From contig NZ_QLTT01000017.1 in assembly GCF_003269295.1 (NCBI RefSeq), positions 1 through 64,000 on the forward strand: 64,000 bases of DNA. The letters run 5' to 3'. The position numbers were made by a program, and so were the translations under genes. The notes below the pieces were generated by a model. It did not search any database and had not been told where the DNA came from. It saw only the letters and a program-made list of their open reading frames with translations. Positions 38,357 through 46,507 of the stretch are shown here, in pieces; positions within the stretch are counted from its first letter, which is position 1, and each line of letters begins with the position of its first letter. This DNA comes from Lentzea atacamensis. Lineage in GTDB: Bacteria > Actinomycetota > Actinomycetes > Mycobacteriales > Pseudonocardiaceae.

Positions 38357-40072
38357 TTACGGCAGTCGCGTGATGCGGTCGGTCGCCGGGGGCGCCTGAC
38401 CGGGGTGCGCCGCCAGGTAGGCGGAGAACGCGTCCAGGTCGATGCCACCGCCGGTGATGTTCGTGCCCTTGGTGAACTCGCTGAAGCCGTCACCGCCGCC
38501 CTGCAGGAAGCTGTTGATCGTCACGCGGTAGCTCGCGTTCGGGTCGAGGGGCGCGCCGTTGATCGTGACGCCGGAGACCTTCGAACCGAACGGCGCAGAC
38601 GCCGACCAGCTGTACTTCAGGCCCGCGGAAGGCTGCAGCACGAACGTCCTGGTCGTGCTGAACTGCTGCTCCAGCACGTTCTTGATGTTCGCGCCGGTCA
38701 GCGTGACCGTTTGCAGGATGTTGCCGAACGGCTGCACGGTGAACGTCTCGCCGTAGGTCGCCACACCGTTGCCCTCGCCCTCAGGCGAACTGAGGTAGGT
38801 GAGGTCCGCGCGCACGCCACCGGGGTTCATCAGCGCGATCACAGCGCCGTTGCCGGTGGTGGCCGCGAGCTGCGAGTCGGCGATCAGGTTGCCCAGCGGC
38901 GACTCGCCGGAGGGGACCTGCGCCCTCAGGATGTCCGCGGCGATGGTGCCGACCGGCCTGTTCGCGATCGGGCGGACCTTCGTCTTGGCCACGTCGATCA
39001 GGGCCTGGATCTCCGGGTCCGGCGTGACCGTGCGCGTGACGATCTTGTTCTCGGCCTTGGTCTCGCCGCGGATGACGTCACGCGTCCGACGGTCGATCTT
39101 GAGGTCGACCACGCTCAGCTCACGCCCGAAGGCGAGGCCCTCGATGAACGGCCGCGGGTTGCCGGCGGGGTCCTTCACCACGCAGTTGTAGTGCTGGTGG
39201 CTGTGACCGGAGAAGACGGCGTCGATCTTCGGGCTGACGTTCGTGGCGATGTAGCTGCCGGGGTTCTGCGGCGCGACGTTGCACGCGTTGGGCCCGCCGC
39301 CGGGCGACGTCACCTGGTCGCCCTGGTGGACGAGCAGCACGATCGACTTCACGCCGATGGCGTCGAGGAAGTTGGCGTACTTGTTGGCGGCCTTGACCTC
39401 GTCACCGAACTCGAGCTCCTTGATGCCGTTCGGGTCGACCAGGATCGGCACGTCCTTGAGCGGCATGCCGATGAACCCGATGGGCATCCCGTCGCGGATC
39501 TCCACCCAGAACGGCGGCAGCGCGGGCAGCCCGGTCTTGGCCTTGGTGACGTTCGCGCCGAGGATCGGGAACTTCGCGCCGGGGTACGTGTCGCGGAACT
39601 GGCAGCCGTCCGTCGGGTGGCAGCCACCGCGCTGCATGCGCAGAAGCTCCTTGTAACCCTCGTCGAACTCGTGGTTGCCCGCGGCGGTCGCGTCCATGCC
39701 GACCTTGTTGAGCACCTCGATCGTCGGCTCGTCGTGGAACAGCGCCGACACGATCGGCGAAGCGCCGATCAGGTCACCCTGCCCGACGATGACCGAGTTC
39801 TTGACCTCCGCCTGGAGGTTCTTGATGTGCGTGGCGTTGTAGGCGGCACCACCAGCGTCGACGGTCGTGCCGTCAGCCAGCACGACCCGCCCCGACGACC
39901 CGCTGGGCGGCTCGATGTTGCCGTGCAGGTCGTTGATGCCGATCAGGCGCACGTCAACCGTGCCCCGACCGCGCAGTGACTGGACGTCGGCCTGGGCAGG
40001 TCCAGTGGTGCTGATGACAGTGGCCGCGGCGGCGGTGATCGCCAGAACGGATAGCCGTCTGAACGAACTCAT
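38357..40072 (-). CDS. Secreted bifunctional metallophosphatase/5'-nucleotidase
   Basis: A 571-aa exported enzyme of the UshA/5'-nucleotidase family. Signal peptide residues 1-28 (FRRLSVLAITAAAATVI, AQA cleavage). The metallophosphatase domain has IGINDLHGNIEPP, GQGDLIGAS, AGNHEFDEGY and FSGHSHQHYNC, supplying the di-metal ligands. The C-terminal domain has PLGNLIADSQLAAT, NPGGVRADL and GGGDGFSEF for nucleoside binding. It would release nucleosides and phosphate from extracellular nucleotides. The ATG at 40072 is preferred, with GGAGAGG upstream; another in-frame start lies at 40093. Confidence 0.94.
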   Translation of the reverse strand: MSSFRRLSVLAITAAAATVISTTGPAQADVQSLRGRGTVDVRLIGINDLHGNIEPPSGSSGRVVLADGTTVDAGGAAYNATHIKNLQAEVKNSVIVGQGDLIGASPIVSALFHDEPTIEVLNKVGMDATAAGNHEFDEGYKELLRMQRGGCHPTDGCQFRDTYPGAKFPILGANVTKAKTGLPALPPFWVEIRDGMPIGFIGMPLKDVPILVDPNGIKELEFGDEVKAANKYANFLDAIGVKSIVLLVHQGDQVTSPGGGPNACNVAPQNPGSYIATNVSPKIDAVFSGHSHQHYNCVVKDPAGNPRPFIEGLAFGRELSVVDLKIDRRTRDVIRGETKAENKIVTRTVTPDPEIQALIDVAKTKVRPIANRPVGTIAADILRAQVPSGESPLGNLIADSQLAATTGNGAVIALMNPGGVRADLTYLSSPEGEGNGVATYGETFTVQPFGNILQTVTLTGANIKNVLEQQFSTTRTFVLQPSAGLKYSWSASAPFGSKVSGVTINGAPLDPNASYRVTINSFLQGGGDGFSEFTKGTNITGGGIDLDAFSAYLAAHPGQAPPATDRITRLP

Positions 40073-40183
40073 GGGTGAGAGCCTCTCCAGCAAAGGCGTG
40101 GTTAACGCGCGTGTACGGCGGAGGAGTCTGCCTCCCGGACGCGGCGTTTACCAGAGGAATGACTCGATCGTCATCCGCAGGTC

Positions 40184-40196
40184 TAACCTTGTTCCC
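40184..40196 (+). promoter_or_regulatory. Leaderless-type -10 element for the MarR gene
   Basis: TAACCT at 40184-40189 lies 7 nt before the GTG at 40197 with no ribosome site between. It matches the TANNNT spacing seen before serS and glf. The -35 region (near ATGACT, 40159) is weak. Confidence 0.4.
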
Positions 40197-40673
40197 GTGA
40201 CACCGAGTGAGCAGGAGCCGCGCTGGCTCGACGAGGGCGAGATGCGTGCATGGCGCACCTACGTGAACGGTTCCTCCATGCTCATGGACCGCCTGCACCG
40301 CGAGCTACAGGACACCCACGGCGTGTCACTCGCCGACTACGAGATCCTCGTACGCCTGTCCGAGCAGCCGAACCACCGCATGCGCATGACCCAGCTGGCC
40401 GAAGACGTGGCCTCCTCGAAGTCCCGCGTCTCCCACCAGGTCGCCCGCATGGAAAAGGCCGGCCTGGTCCTGCGCCGCGAGTGCACGGAAGACGGCCGAG
40501 GCGTCCTCGCCGAACTGACCCAGAAGGGCATGGCCCAGCTGGTGGAGGCGGCCCCGACTCACCTGCGCGGCGTCCGCGCCCACATCGTCGACCTGCTCAC
40601 GCCCGAGGAGGGCGAAGTGCTGGCCAAGGTGTTCGACCGGGTCATGACACACCTGCGGGAGTCGAACGGCTAG
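40197..40673 (+). CDS. MarR-family transcriptional regulator
   Basis: A 158-aa dimeric winged-helix regulator. HGVSLADYEILVRLSEQP is helix 3-4, MRMTQLAEDVASSKSRVSHQVARMEKAGLV the DNA-binding helix-turn-helix, and RRECTEDGRGVLAELTQKG the wing. MarR proteins usually repress a neighbouring gene and respond to phenolic ligands; the divergent 5'-nucleotidase gene is the nearest target, with 124 bp between starts. The tRNA-Ser gene follows 28 bp after the stop. Confidence 0.92.
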   Translation: MTPSEQEPRWLDEGEMRAWRTYVNGSSMLMDRLHRELQDTHGVSLADYEILVRLSEQPNHRMRMTQLAEDVASSKSRVSHQVARMEKAGLVLRRECTEDGRGVLAELTQKGMAQLVEAAPTHLRGVRAHIVDLLTPEEGEVLAKVFDRVMTHLRESNG

Positions 40674-40701
40674 GCTTCTCGGCTGACGCCCATGGCGTCT
40701 G

Positions 40702-40786
40702 GGAAGCGTGGCAGAGCGGCCGAATGCACCCGCCTTGAAAGCGGGAGACGGGCAACCGTCCGGGGGTTCAAATCCCTCCGCTTCCG
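40702..40786 (+). tRNA. tRNA-Ser (anticodon TGA)
   Basis: Acceptor stem GGAAGCG (40702-40708) pairs with CGCTTCC (40779-40785), followed by discriminator G; CCA is not encoded. The anticodon loop CTTGAAA gives TGA, the long variable arm (GAGACGGGCAACCGTC) is typical of tRNA-Ser, and GGTTCAAATC is the T-loop. Its 3' part (from 40733) is the left attachment core of the inserted element, so the element restores an intact tRNA. Confidence 0.97.
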
Positions 40787-40788
40787 CT
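40733..40788 (+). repeat. Left attachment core (56 bp)
   Basis: Perfectly identical to 59573-59628. It starts in the anticodon arm (CCTTGAAAGC) and ends two bases beyond the tRNA discriminator. Bases on either side differ, which fixes the repeat limits. Confidence 0.95.
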
Positions 40789-40806
40789 GGTTGACCAGTA
40801 CAAACA

Positions 40807-40836
40807 GGGGTGCCTCGCCAGTTGGTGAGGCACCCC
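40807..40836. terminator. Hairpin between tRNA-Ser and integrase gene
   Basis: A 14-bp stem with one G-U pair (40807-40820 with 40823-40836) and a 2-nt loop, followed by CCGTT. It can end both the tRNA transcript and the convergent integrase mRNA. Confidence 0.8.
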
Positions 40837-40846
40837 CGTTGCGTCC

Positions 40847-40866
40847 AGTCTCATTTCCAGTCTCAT
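40847..40866 (+). repeat. Candidate integrase/excisionase arm sites, left
   Basis: AGTCTCAT occurs at 40847-40854 and again at 40859-40866, 12 bp apart. The same pair with the same spacing and orientation lies near the right end at 59459-59478. Paired short repeats on both sides of a core are typical arm-type binding sites. Confidence 0.6.
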
Positions 40867-42173
40867 TCAGGTGCCCAGAGGAAGCCGTTGAGCCTTCCCG
40901 CGACGTCCTGCCGCATGGACTCGGTGACGTGCATGTACCGCTCTGCCACCTTTGCGTTGGTCCAGCCCATGAACTCCTGGACGACGCGTTGCGGCACGTT
41001 CAGCAACAGGAGGACGGTTGCCGCCGTGTGTCGTGCGTCATGCAGGCGCGCGTCCCGCACGTCTGCCTCGGCGAGAAGCGCCTTCCAGTCGTCATGGTCC
41101 GCACGCGGGTCGATCGGTTTCCCGTTGGGCTGCGTGAACATCCAGTCGCCGCCGTGCCACTCCGAGCCTGCTGCTTCTCGTTCCTTGGCCTGCACCTCCT
41201 CGTGTGCGATCAGCAGGTCGAAGAGCTGGTCAGGTAGGGGCAACGGTCGGCGCCCTTTCTTGGACTTCACGTCCACTTCTACGACGCCGCCCACTCTGCT
41301 CAGGCAGTAACGCGCATGGCCTGTGCAACCTGGCGGGCACGGTGCCGGGCACCTCTTGTGCTTCTTGCACGGCGCCGTACAGGGCTTCGTCTTATGACGC
41401 GTCGCGATACAAGCGGCCGGGTCGGCGCACCCGTGCCTGTAGGTCTGGCGCTGGCGCTGCTTCTTCACTGAGAGGACCTTCGTCCTCTTGTTCAAGCGCG
41501 ACCAGCGAAAGCCAATTGTCTCGCCTTTCCTGGTGCCCAGTGCCAGAGCGAGGATGAACCGCACGCCGTTTCGCGGCCTCGCCAAGGCAGCGGCCATCAG
41601 CGCTTGAATCTCTTCAGGTTCGAACGGCTCGATCTCCTCCTCATCCAGTCGTGGTGCTTTCACGACCTCGAAAATGTTCTCCATCACGACTTTTCGGCGG
41701 CGGGCCTCACGCCATGCCGTCCGTGCTGTGCGGTGCACCTGGTGTGCGGTACCGGGCTTGAGCCCTTTCGCTCGCATGTTTGCGTAGAGCCGTTCGAAGT
41801 GTTCTGGCTCCACCTTGCGCATCCAGTTGTCTCCCAGGGCAGGGATGATGTGGTTGTAGATCGCAGTCTGGTATCCCTCAAGCGTCTTGAATCGCACGCT
41901 CGGCCCTGCGATGTTGTCAACCCAGTGGATCAGCCACTCGCGGACGCGCCAGCGCCTGACGCCTGCCTTCTGGATCTGGCCGCCGTCCCGCTGGTTCTCC
42001 AGCTCTCGAACGGCTTCGCGGCACTCGGTTTCATCTCGCCGCATGATGTGCCGACGATCTGGCTTGCCGTTGTCCTTCGTTCCGACCGTTACGCGACCAT
42101 GCCAGTACTCATCTGCACCGAAGTAGACGGATGAGGTGTTGTTGGCCTGCCGAGTTTTCTTCGTACGTGGCAC
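40863..42173 (-). CDS. int: Tyrosine recombinase (AICE integrase) with Cys-rich insert
   Basis: A 436-aa site-specific recombinase that integrates the element at tRNA-Ser. The N-terminal arm-binding domain has YWHGRVTVGTKDNGK; the SAM-like core-binding domain spans about 75-170. Catalytic residues are Arg215 (LGTRKGE), His378 and Arg381 (RLHDARHTAAT), Trp404 (FMGWTN) and nucleophile Tyr413 (AERYMHV). Between Arg215 and His378 lies an insert with nine cysteines (residues 249-290, e.g. CTAPCKKHKRCPAPCPPGC), which looks zinc-binding. The GTG at 42173 lies 9 bp after xis, so the two are co-transcribed. The 3' end lies beside the left attachment core. Confidence 0.95.
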   Translation of the reverse strand: MPRTKKTRQANNTSSVYFGADEYWHGRVTVGTKDNGKPDRRHIMRRDETECREAVRELENQRDGGQIQKAGVRRWRVREWLIHWVDNIAGPSVRFKTLEGYQTAIYNHIIPALGDNWMRKVEPEHFERLYANMRAKGLKPGTAHQVHRTARTAWREARRRKVVMENIFEVVKAPRLDEEEIEPFEPEEIQALMAAALARPRNGVRFILALALGTRKGETIGFRWSRLNKRTKVLSVKKQRQRQTYRHGCADPAACIATRHKTKPCTAPCKKHKRCPAPCPPGCTGHARYCLSRVGGVVEVDVKSKKGRRPLPLPDQLFDLLIAHEEVQAKEREAAGSEWHGGDWMFTQPNGKPIDPRADHDDWKALLAEADVRDARLHDARHTAATVLLLLNVPQRVVQEFMGWTNAKVAERYMHVTESMRQDVAGRLNGFLWAPE

Positions 42174-42182
42174 GTTCGCCTC

Positions 42183-42491
42183 CTAGGCAGCGGCTCGGTT
42201 GGACTGACCCGCAAGCAGGCGCGCGGTGTATTCGTCGACTTCGCTGGCGGCGATTCGGCGTAGGCGACCGATCTGGACGGAGACGACTTCATTCGTCTTG
42301 ATCAGGCGGTACATAGTGGTCCGCCCTACGCCGATGCGTGCTGCCGCTTCCTCAGGCGTTAGAAGCACGCGTTCGGGCATCTTCCGCGCGGGCTCCGGTG
42401 GAGCGTCCGGAGCGCCCGGAAGACCGCTACTGGTCAGCAGCTCAGTCAGTCGAGCAATCAATGCAGCCACTTCGGCGGCCTTGTTTGTCAT
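42183..42491 (-). CDS. xis: Excisionase-type helix-turn-helix protein
   Basis: A 102-aa DNA-binding protein. Residues about 1-40 are a helical lead; the MerR/excisionase HTH follows, LLTPEEAAARIGVGRTTMYRLIKTNEVVSVQIGRLRRI, ending in ASEVDEYTARLLAG. It sits directly upstream of int, as in pSAM2-type elements, and would bend attachment DNA to favour excision. A conserved stem-loop (42511-42570) precedes its ATG. Confidence 0.9.
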   Translation of the reverse strand: MTNKAAEVAALIARLTELLTSSGLPGAPDAPPEPARKMPERVLLTPEEAAARIGVGRTTMYRLIKTNEVVSVQIGRLRRIAASEVDEYTARLLAGQSNRAAA

Positions 42492-42510
42492 GGGTGAATC
42501 CGTTCTGTGA

Positions 42511-42570
42511 GGGTGGTGGTGTCCCTGTCCGGGCGGTGCGTGGTTGGCGGTTCGAGCCGTCCGGGTGGGC
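42511..42570 (-). repeat. Structured repeat copy 1 (upstream of xis)
   Basis: Plus-strand core GGCGGTTCGAGCC at 42546-42558, preceded by GCGTGGTT. Flanking arms CCGGGCGG (42529-42536) and CCGTCCGG (42557-42564) pair with one mismatch. On the coding (minus) strand it lies about 55 nt before the xis start. Confidence 0.75.
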
Positions 42571-42607
42571 CGGTGTTGCCCGCTGTGTGTGCGGGCTGGT
42601 GGGGGAT

Positions 42608-42739
42608 GCGGGTTTCAAACCCGCAAACCCGCAACTGGGGTGTGGAAGGTCTGTGAGCTGCGGTGATGTGGTGCGGGTTTGGGTTGTGGGCAAACCCGCG
42701 TCAAACCCGGCGCAAACCCGCAGGCGGGTTCAAACCCGC
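42608..42739. repeat. Iteron cluster A (GCGGGTTT/AAACCCGC)
   Basis: Seven exact 8-mers GCGGGTTT or its complement start at 42608, 42617, 42625, 42673, 42692, 42714 and 42732, with near copies at 42703 and 42724. The first two form the 17-bp palindrome GCGGGTTTCAAACCCGC. This lies between xis and the helicase gene, and the same iteron recurs upstream of the Prim-Pol gene. Candidate replication origin or Rep-binding control site. Confidence 0.85.
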
Positions 42740-42758
42740 GACGGGCGTTCTGGCGTGG

Positions 42759-44441
42759 CTAGGCGGGTAGCCGCGGTTGATGGCTGTCGTCTTGCGTGTC
42801 GTCTGGCCCGGGCTGCTGCTGGTCGGTGCGGGTTTCGACCCAGTAGACGAGGGCGTTGGCGTGGCTGTCTTTGACGGAGCGCAGGACGTGGTTGCCGTGG
42901 TAGCGGCCGATGTGGCCGGTGAGCAGGCGGCCGATGCTTTTGACGGAGGGGATGCGGCCGTTGTCGTCGGTGAGGAATGCTCCTTCCCAGCGGTCGACGG
43001 GTTGGCCGTTGACGACGTCGATTTCGGCGGTCTGGCAGAGGATGCGGCTGGTGACGCGTCGGTCGCCGTGCAGTTCGTGCCAGCGGGCGAGGAAGGCGTT
43101 CCATTCGGTGTTTTCGTCGTCGGTGTCGCGCATGTCGTCGAGGTTGTCGAGGAAGCCGTCGATGCCGTGGTGGGCGAGGAATCCGCCGGCCGCGCCTGCC
43201 CAGCTGGTGAACTGGCGCATGGTGTGGCCGCTGCGTGGTGCGCCTGCGTTGATCCAGTCCATGACCAGGATGAGCAGGTGCCGTAGCACGGTGACGCGGT
43301 TGGCCGGGTTCTTGAGCCAGGTGTCCAGGTGCGGGATGCCGAACCGGGTTTGGTCGCGCTGGTCGGGGTGCGGGTCGTTGGGGTCGAGGCGGACCAGCAC
43401 GGTGCGGGTGGCCATGTCGCCGCCTAGCCGGATGTTGTTGCCGGTGGCCAGCCAGAGCCGGTTGTTGGCCGCGGTGAACCCGGCGCCGGAGGAGCCGAGC
43501 ATGCGGGCGGACCAGTGCGGGCTGGTGAGCAGCTGGGCGAGCACGGCGGAGGACACGACGGTGCCTTCGGCGACGTTGTCCCACAGCATGATCGGCGCCG
43601 GGCTGTGCAGGGCGCTGGTGATGGCCTTCTCCAGCTCGGAGTCATCGCCCTTGCGCCAGACGAGGTTTTTGCTGCCGTAGAGGTAGCCGGGGATCTCCGC
43701 GAGCAGCGTCTTGCCTGAGCTTTGGGTGGTGGCGGAGATCAGGCCGAATGGGGTTAGGCATCCGAGGTAGGGGCGCAGGATCGGCGCCACGAGCAGCGCG
43801 AGGTGGTTCGCCTGGTCGGCCGGGGCGACGAAGGGGAAGTCGCACAGCAACGTGTCGAGCACGAACGTCAGGGCGTCGGTGACCTCCTGTGTGGTGGGCG
43901 TGGCAGGGATTGCCGGCATGGGGGTGGTGGGCGCGTAGTACAGGCCGGTGGCGGTGTCGTATCCGCTGGTCTGCAGCAGGCTGCCGTCCGGGCGCAGCAC
44001 CGGTGAGGTGACGACGCCGGTCAGCGGCCGGACGTCGGGCCAGTAGCGCGAGGACAGCACCGCGGACAGTGCCGCTTTGGTGGGGCTGGTCTCCACCGGT
44101 TCGAATTCCTCGGTGTCCTTGTTGCGCTTCATGCGGTGGGTGAACGTGTGGTGGGCGAGCAGCCAGGCCAGCGAGGCGGCGGTGAGCGGTTCGGCGCGCA
44201 CGGGCAGCGCTGCGCTGGTGGTGTGTGCGTGGTCGGTGGCGGTGTCGGCCGGGCCGGACACGCGGGAGAGGTGCACCAGCTGGCCACCGGAGACGTAGAC
44301 GTCGGGCAGCGCGCCCTGGCCCAGGGCGGTGGTCAGGACACGGATGGTTTCGGCCTCGCCGCCGATCTCGATGGCCAGCCGGTCCGCGGGCGCGGTGTTG
44401 GCGGCCGGGCTGATCGGGCCGGTGTCTGCGGTGGCGGTCAT
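42759..44441 (-). CDS. Replication helicase-like ATPase
   Basis: A 560-aa protein of the plasmid/phage replicative ATPase kind. Walker A is ISATTQSSGKTLLAEI (around residue 240), Walker B IMLWDNV, and RLWLATGNNIR resembles a sensor-1 strand with Asn; RTVLVRLDPNDP may give the arginine finger. The N-terminal third is unassigned. With the Prim-Pol and methyltransferase encoded upstream it would form the element's replication module. The ATG at 44441 follows GAGAGGAGG and is preferred over longer frames. It ends just before iteron cluster A. Not a RepSA rolling-circle initiator: no such motifs are seen. Confidence 0.8.
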   Translation of the reverse strand: MTATADTGPISPAANTAPADRLAIEIGGEAETIRVLTTALGQGALPDVYVSGGQLVHLSRVSGPADTATDHAHTTSAALPVRAEPLTAASLAWLLAHHTFTHRMKRNKDTEEFEPVETSPTKAALSAVLSSRYWPDVRPLTGVVTSPVLRPDGSLLQTSGYDTATGLYYAPTTPMPAIPATPTTQEVTDALTFVLDTLLCDFPFVAPADQANHLALLVAPILRPYLGCLTPFGLISATTQSSGKTLLAEIPGYLYGSKNLVWRKGDDSELEKAITSALHSPAPIMLWDNVAEGTVVSSAVLAQLLTSPHWSARMLGSSGAGFTAANNRLWLATGNNIRLGGDMATRTVLVRLDPNDPHPDQRDQTRFGIPHLDTWLKNPANRVTVLRHLLILVMDWINAGAPRSGHTMRQFTSWAGAAGGFLAHHGIDGFLDNLDDMRDTDDENTEWNAFLARWHELHGDRRVTSRILCQTAEIDVVNGQPVDRWEGAFLTDDNGRIPSVKSIGRLLTGHIGRYHGNHVLRSVKDSHANALVYWVETRTDQQQPGPDDTQDDSHQPRLPA

Positions 44442-44496
44442 GCTCGTGTCCTCCTCTCCGTCCTGCTGGTGGTGTGCGGGGTTGGCGGTGTGGTGC

Positions 44497-45375
44497 TCAT
44501 GCGGCGGTTCCCTTGGTGCGTTCTCGGTAGGCGGCCTGTCGGCAGGCTTGGGAGCAGTGCAGCGGCCACCGGCCGGTTGGCGGCCGACGCAGCGGTGTGC
44601 CGCAACGGCATGAGCGGGTGGTGACGGAAGGCATGAGCTCGGGGCCGTCGAGCTCATGGGTTGCGTCACCGCGTGACGTTTGCGGCTCGACTGCGTGTGA
44701 CGTTTCCGTCCTGGCCGCTTGCGTCACACGCAGTCGAGCCGCTTGCGTCACCTGCTGGCGTGCGTGGCCGATGAGCTGTACGCCAATCCATGCGGTGTAG
44801 GCGGGCGGGATGGCTTGGGTGAGGTCGGTCCACGGCATCCAGTCGATGCCCATCGCTTCCCGTGCCACGTCGGTGGGTACGGACGATGTCTGCCAGCGCG
44901 GTCTGCCGTAGACGGGAACGGCGGGGGTGCCGCGGTCGTGGTGGCAGGGCGTGCCGAACAGCGGCAGGTTCGACTCGAACAACCGGTGTCGTCGTACACC
45001 CAGGCGCAGCGTCTCACCGCAGATCGTGATGGGGTCGTGCATCGGTGCGCCGGGCACGTTCTCGATGACGTAGCCCCACGCGTCACCGCGTTCCACAGCC
45101 TTACGCAGCCTTGTCCGGACCGGGTCGAGCAGGTCCGGGTGGGCGTCACGCCGGTGCCGTGGCGTGGCTTGGGAGAACCTCTGGCAGGGCGCCGATGCCG
45201 CGATGACGTCGTAGCCGGACAGGTCGACGGTGAGCGCGTCAGCCTGGATGAACGGGAACGGGTAGTGCGGCTGGGGTTCGATGTCGACACCGGTCACGTC
45301 GAACCCGGCCGCGTGGTACCCGGCGGACGCACCGCCCGCGCGGCAGAACAAGTCGAGCAGACGGGGACGGTTCAT
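44497..45375 (-). CDS. Solitary DNA cytosine methyltransferase with C-terminal zinc ribbon
   Basis: A 292-aa C5-cytosine methyltransferase-like protein. Motif I LLDLFCRAGGASAGYHAAG binds SAM, motif IV is SAPCQRFSQ with the catalytic Cys, and motif VI is VIENVPGAPM. The target-recognition region is short. The last ~45 residues hold CRCGTPLRRPPTGRWPLHC and a further Cys, a likely zinc ribbon. No restriction enzyme lies next to it. It overlaps the Prim-Pol gene by 4 bp (ATGA), so it is part of the replication operon, perhaps marking the element's DNA against host restriction. Confidence 0.85.
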   Translation of the reverse strand: MNRPRLLDLFCRAGGASAGYHAAGFDVTGVDIEPQPHYPFPFIQADALTVDLSGYDVIAASAPCQRFSQATPRHRRDAHPDLLDPVRTRLRKAVERGDAWGYVIENVPGAPMHDPITICGETLRLGVRRHRLFESNLPLFGTPCHHDRGTPAVPVYGRPRWQTSSVPTDVAREAMGIDWMPWTDLTQAIPPAYTAWIGVQLIGHARQQVTQAARLRVTQAARTETSHAVEPQTSRGDATHELDGPELMPSVTTRSCRCGTPLRRPPTGRWPLHCSQACRQAAYRERTKGTAA

Positions 45376-46424
45376 GCGGCGCTCCTGATGTCGGGTGCTG
45401 GCCGTGGCCGCTTGAACCCGGACGCGAGGGCGTAGCGGATTTCACCGGCCGGGAGTCCGGCGTGCTGTGCGGCTTGTGCCAGTGCGGTTTCGACGCCTGT
45501 GCGGTCGATCCATCCGGCCTCGACCATCCCGGCCAGGCGTGAGGCGGAGCGGAACAGCTTGCGGTTGCGGCCGGTGTTGGGCTGCATCGCGGCCAGCTCG
45601 GTGCACGCGGACCGCAGCGCGGACGCGGCGTACCGGGCCGGTCCGTGGCCGTCGACCGCCACCACGGGTGCCGGCGCTTTCGCGGCCGGGGCCGGTGGGG
45701 TGGTGCGGTCGTGGCCGGTGCGGGTGAGCGCGTCGGCCAGCCAGTTCGGCCGTGGTGCGGGCGTGACGGTGTTCGAGGCGCGCCGGTAGGTGCCGGTCGT
45801 GCTGGTGGAGCCGGGCAGGATGACGTAGCCGCCGTGGGCTTTGATGTCGATCTGCCACCCGAGTCCGGTGCGGACGGTGTCGTCGCCCTTGCGGACGTAG
45901 CCGCGGCTGGACTTCCACCGGCCGGGTTCAGCGGTATACACCAGGTGCAGCCCGCTGCTGGGGGTGTCGGTGGCGAACGTGTCGGTGTCCAGGGCGGCGC
46001 CGGACAGGCTGGCCAGGGTGGCGTAGGTGTCGATGCCGTCGGCTGGTGGCGGTTCCCTGTCGGGCCAGGGCAGGCCGTTGAGTGGTTGGGCGGGCGCGGT
46101 TCCGCCGTGGGCGTCGAGGTCGACCGCGAGCAGCCCGGACACTCCGAGGTGGACGGCCCACACACTGGTGCGCCACCGGCTTGCCCAGCGGGTGATGACG
46201 TCGGTGTCGTTGGTGGCGGCCCACACGCCGTGGCATAGCGCGCCGTTGCCGCGTGCCAGGCACGGGCACTGGTCGGCGTGGTGGAGGTCGCCGTTGCGGC
46301 AGTCCGTGCACCCGGCCAGCGGGCGTTTGGTGCTGGGGTGCAGGGGCAGCACGTGCCACTTGTGGTGGGTGGCCAGCCACAGCGCGGCGGTGGCGGCGGT
46401 CTGCGCGGTCGGGTTCGCGGTCAT
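45372..46424 (-). CDS. Bifunctional primase-polymerase (Prim-Pol)
   Basis: A 350-aa archaeo-eukaryotic-type primase/polymerase that would prime and copy the element. WHVLPLHPSTKRPL opens the domain, LLAVDLDAHGG holds the DxD metal site, SGLHLVY and IDIKAHGGYVILPGS complete the active site. Three CxxC-like cysteines (CTDCRNG, QCPCL) lie in the N-terminal part. The ATG at 46424 follows AGAAGGGA. It heads the operon Prim-Pol, methyltransferase, helicase. Iteron cluster B and two palindromes lie upstream. Confidence 0.9.
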   Translation of the reverse strand: MTANPTAQTAATAALWLATHHKWHVLPLHPSTKRPLAGCTDCRNGDLHHADQCPCLARGNGALCHGVWAATNDTDVITRWASRWRTSVWAVHLGVSGLLAVDLDAHGGTAPAQPLNGLPWPDREPPPADGIDTYATLASLSGAALDTDTFATDTPSSGLHLVYTAEPGRWKSSRGYVRKGDDTVRTGLGWQIDIKAHGGYVILPGSTSTTGTYRRASNTVTPAPRPNWLADALTRTGHDRTTPPAPAAKAPAPVVAVDGHGPARYAASALRSACTELAAMQPNTGRNRKLFRSASRLAGMVEAGWIDRTGVETALAQAAQHAGLPAGEIRYALASGFKRPRPAPDIRSAA

Positions 46425-46454
46425 GGCCAATCCCTTCTGTGCACGGCGTGATCG

Positions 46455-46495
46455 GGGTGCGTGCCGGGTGGGTCGAGCGGGGGTGGTGGGTTGTG
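46455..46495 (-). repeat. Degenerate copy of the structured repeat upstream of Prim-Pol
   Basis: On the minus strand, CTCGACCCACCCGGCACGC matches the family core CTCGAACCGCCAnnnACGC at most positions and lies about 45 nt before the Prim-Pol start, with CCACCACCCC beside it. The flanking stem is not clear, so membership is tentative. Confidence 0.35.
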
Positions 46496-46507
46496 GCGCA
46501 ACGAGAA

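Noticed and set aside
38009-39979. Plus-strand 656-codon frame
   Set aside because: Antisense shadow of the 5'-nucleotidase gene, which has all family motifs on the minus strand.
42500-42740. Possible CRISPR array from the repeated GCGGGTTT units
   Set aside because: Units are 8 bp, occur in both orientations and have irregular spacing; no constant repeat-spacer pattern or cas genes. Iterons fit better.
42759-44441. Rolling-circle RepSA-type initiator
   Set aside because: The protein has a Walker-type ATPase and no HUH or RepSA tyrosine motif, and a Prim-Pol gene lies in the same operon.
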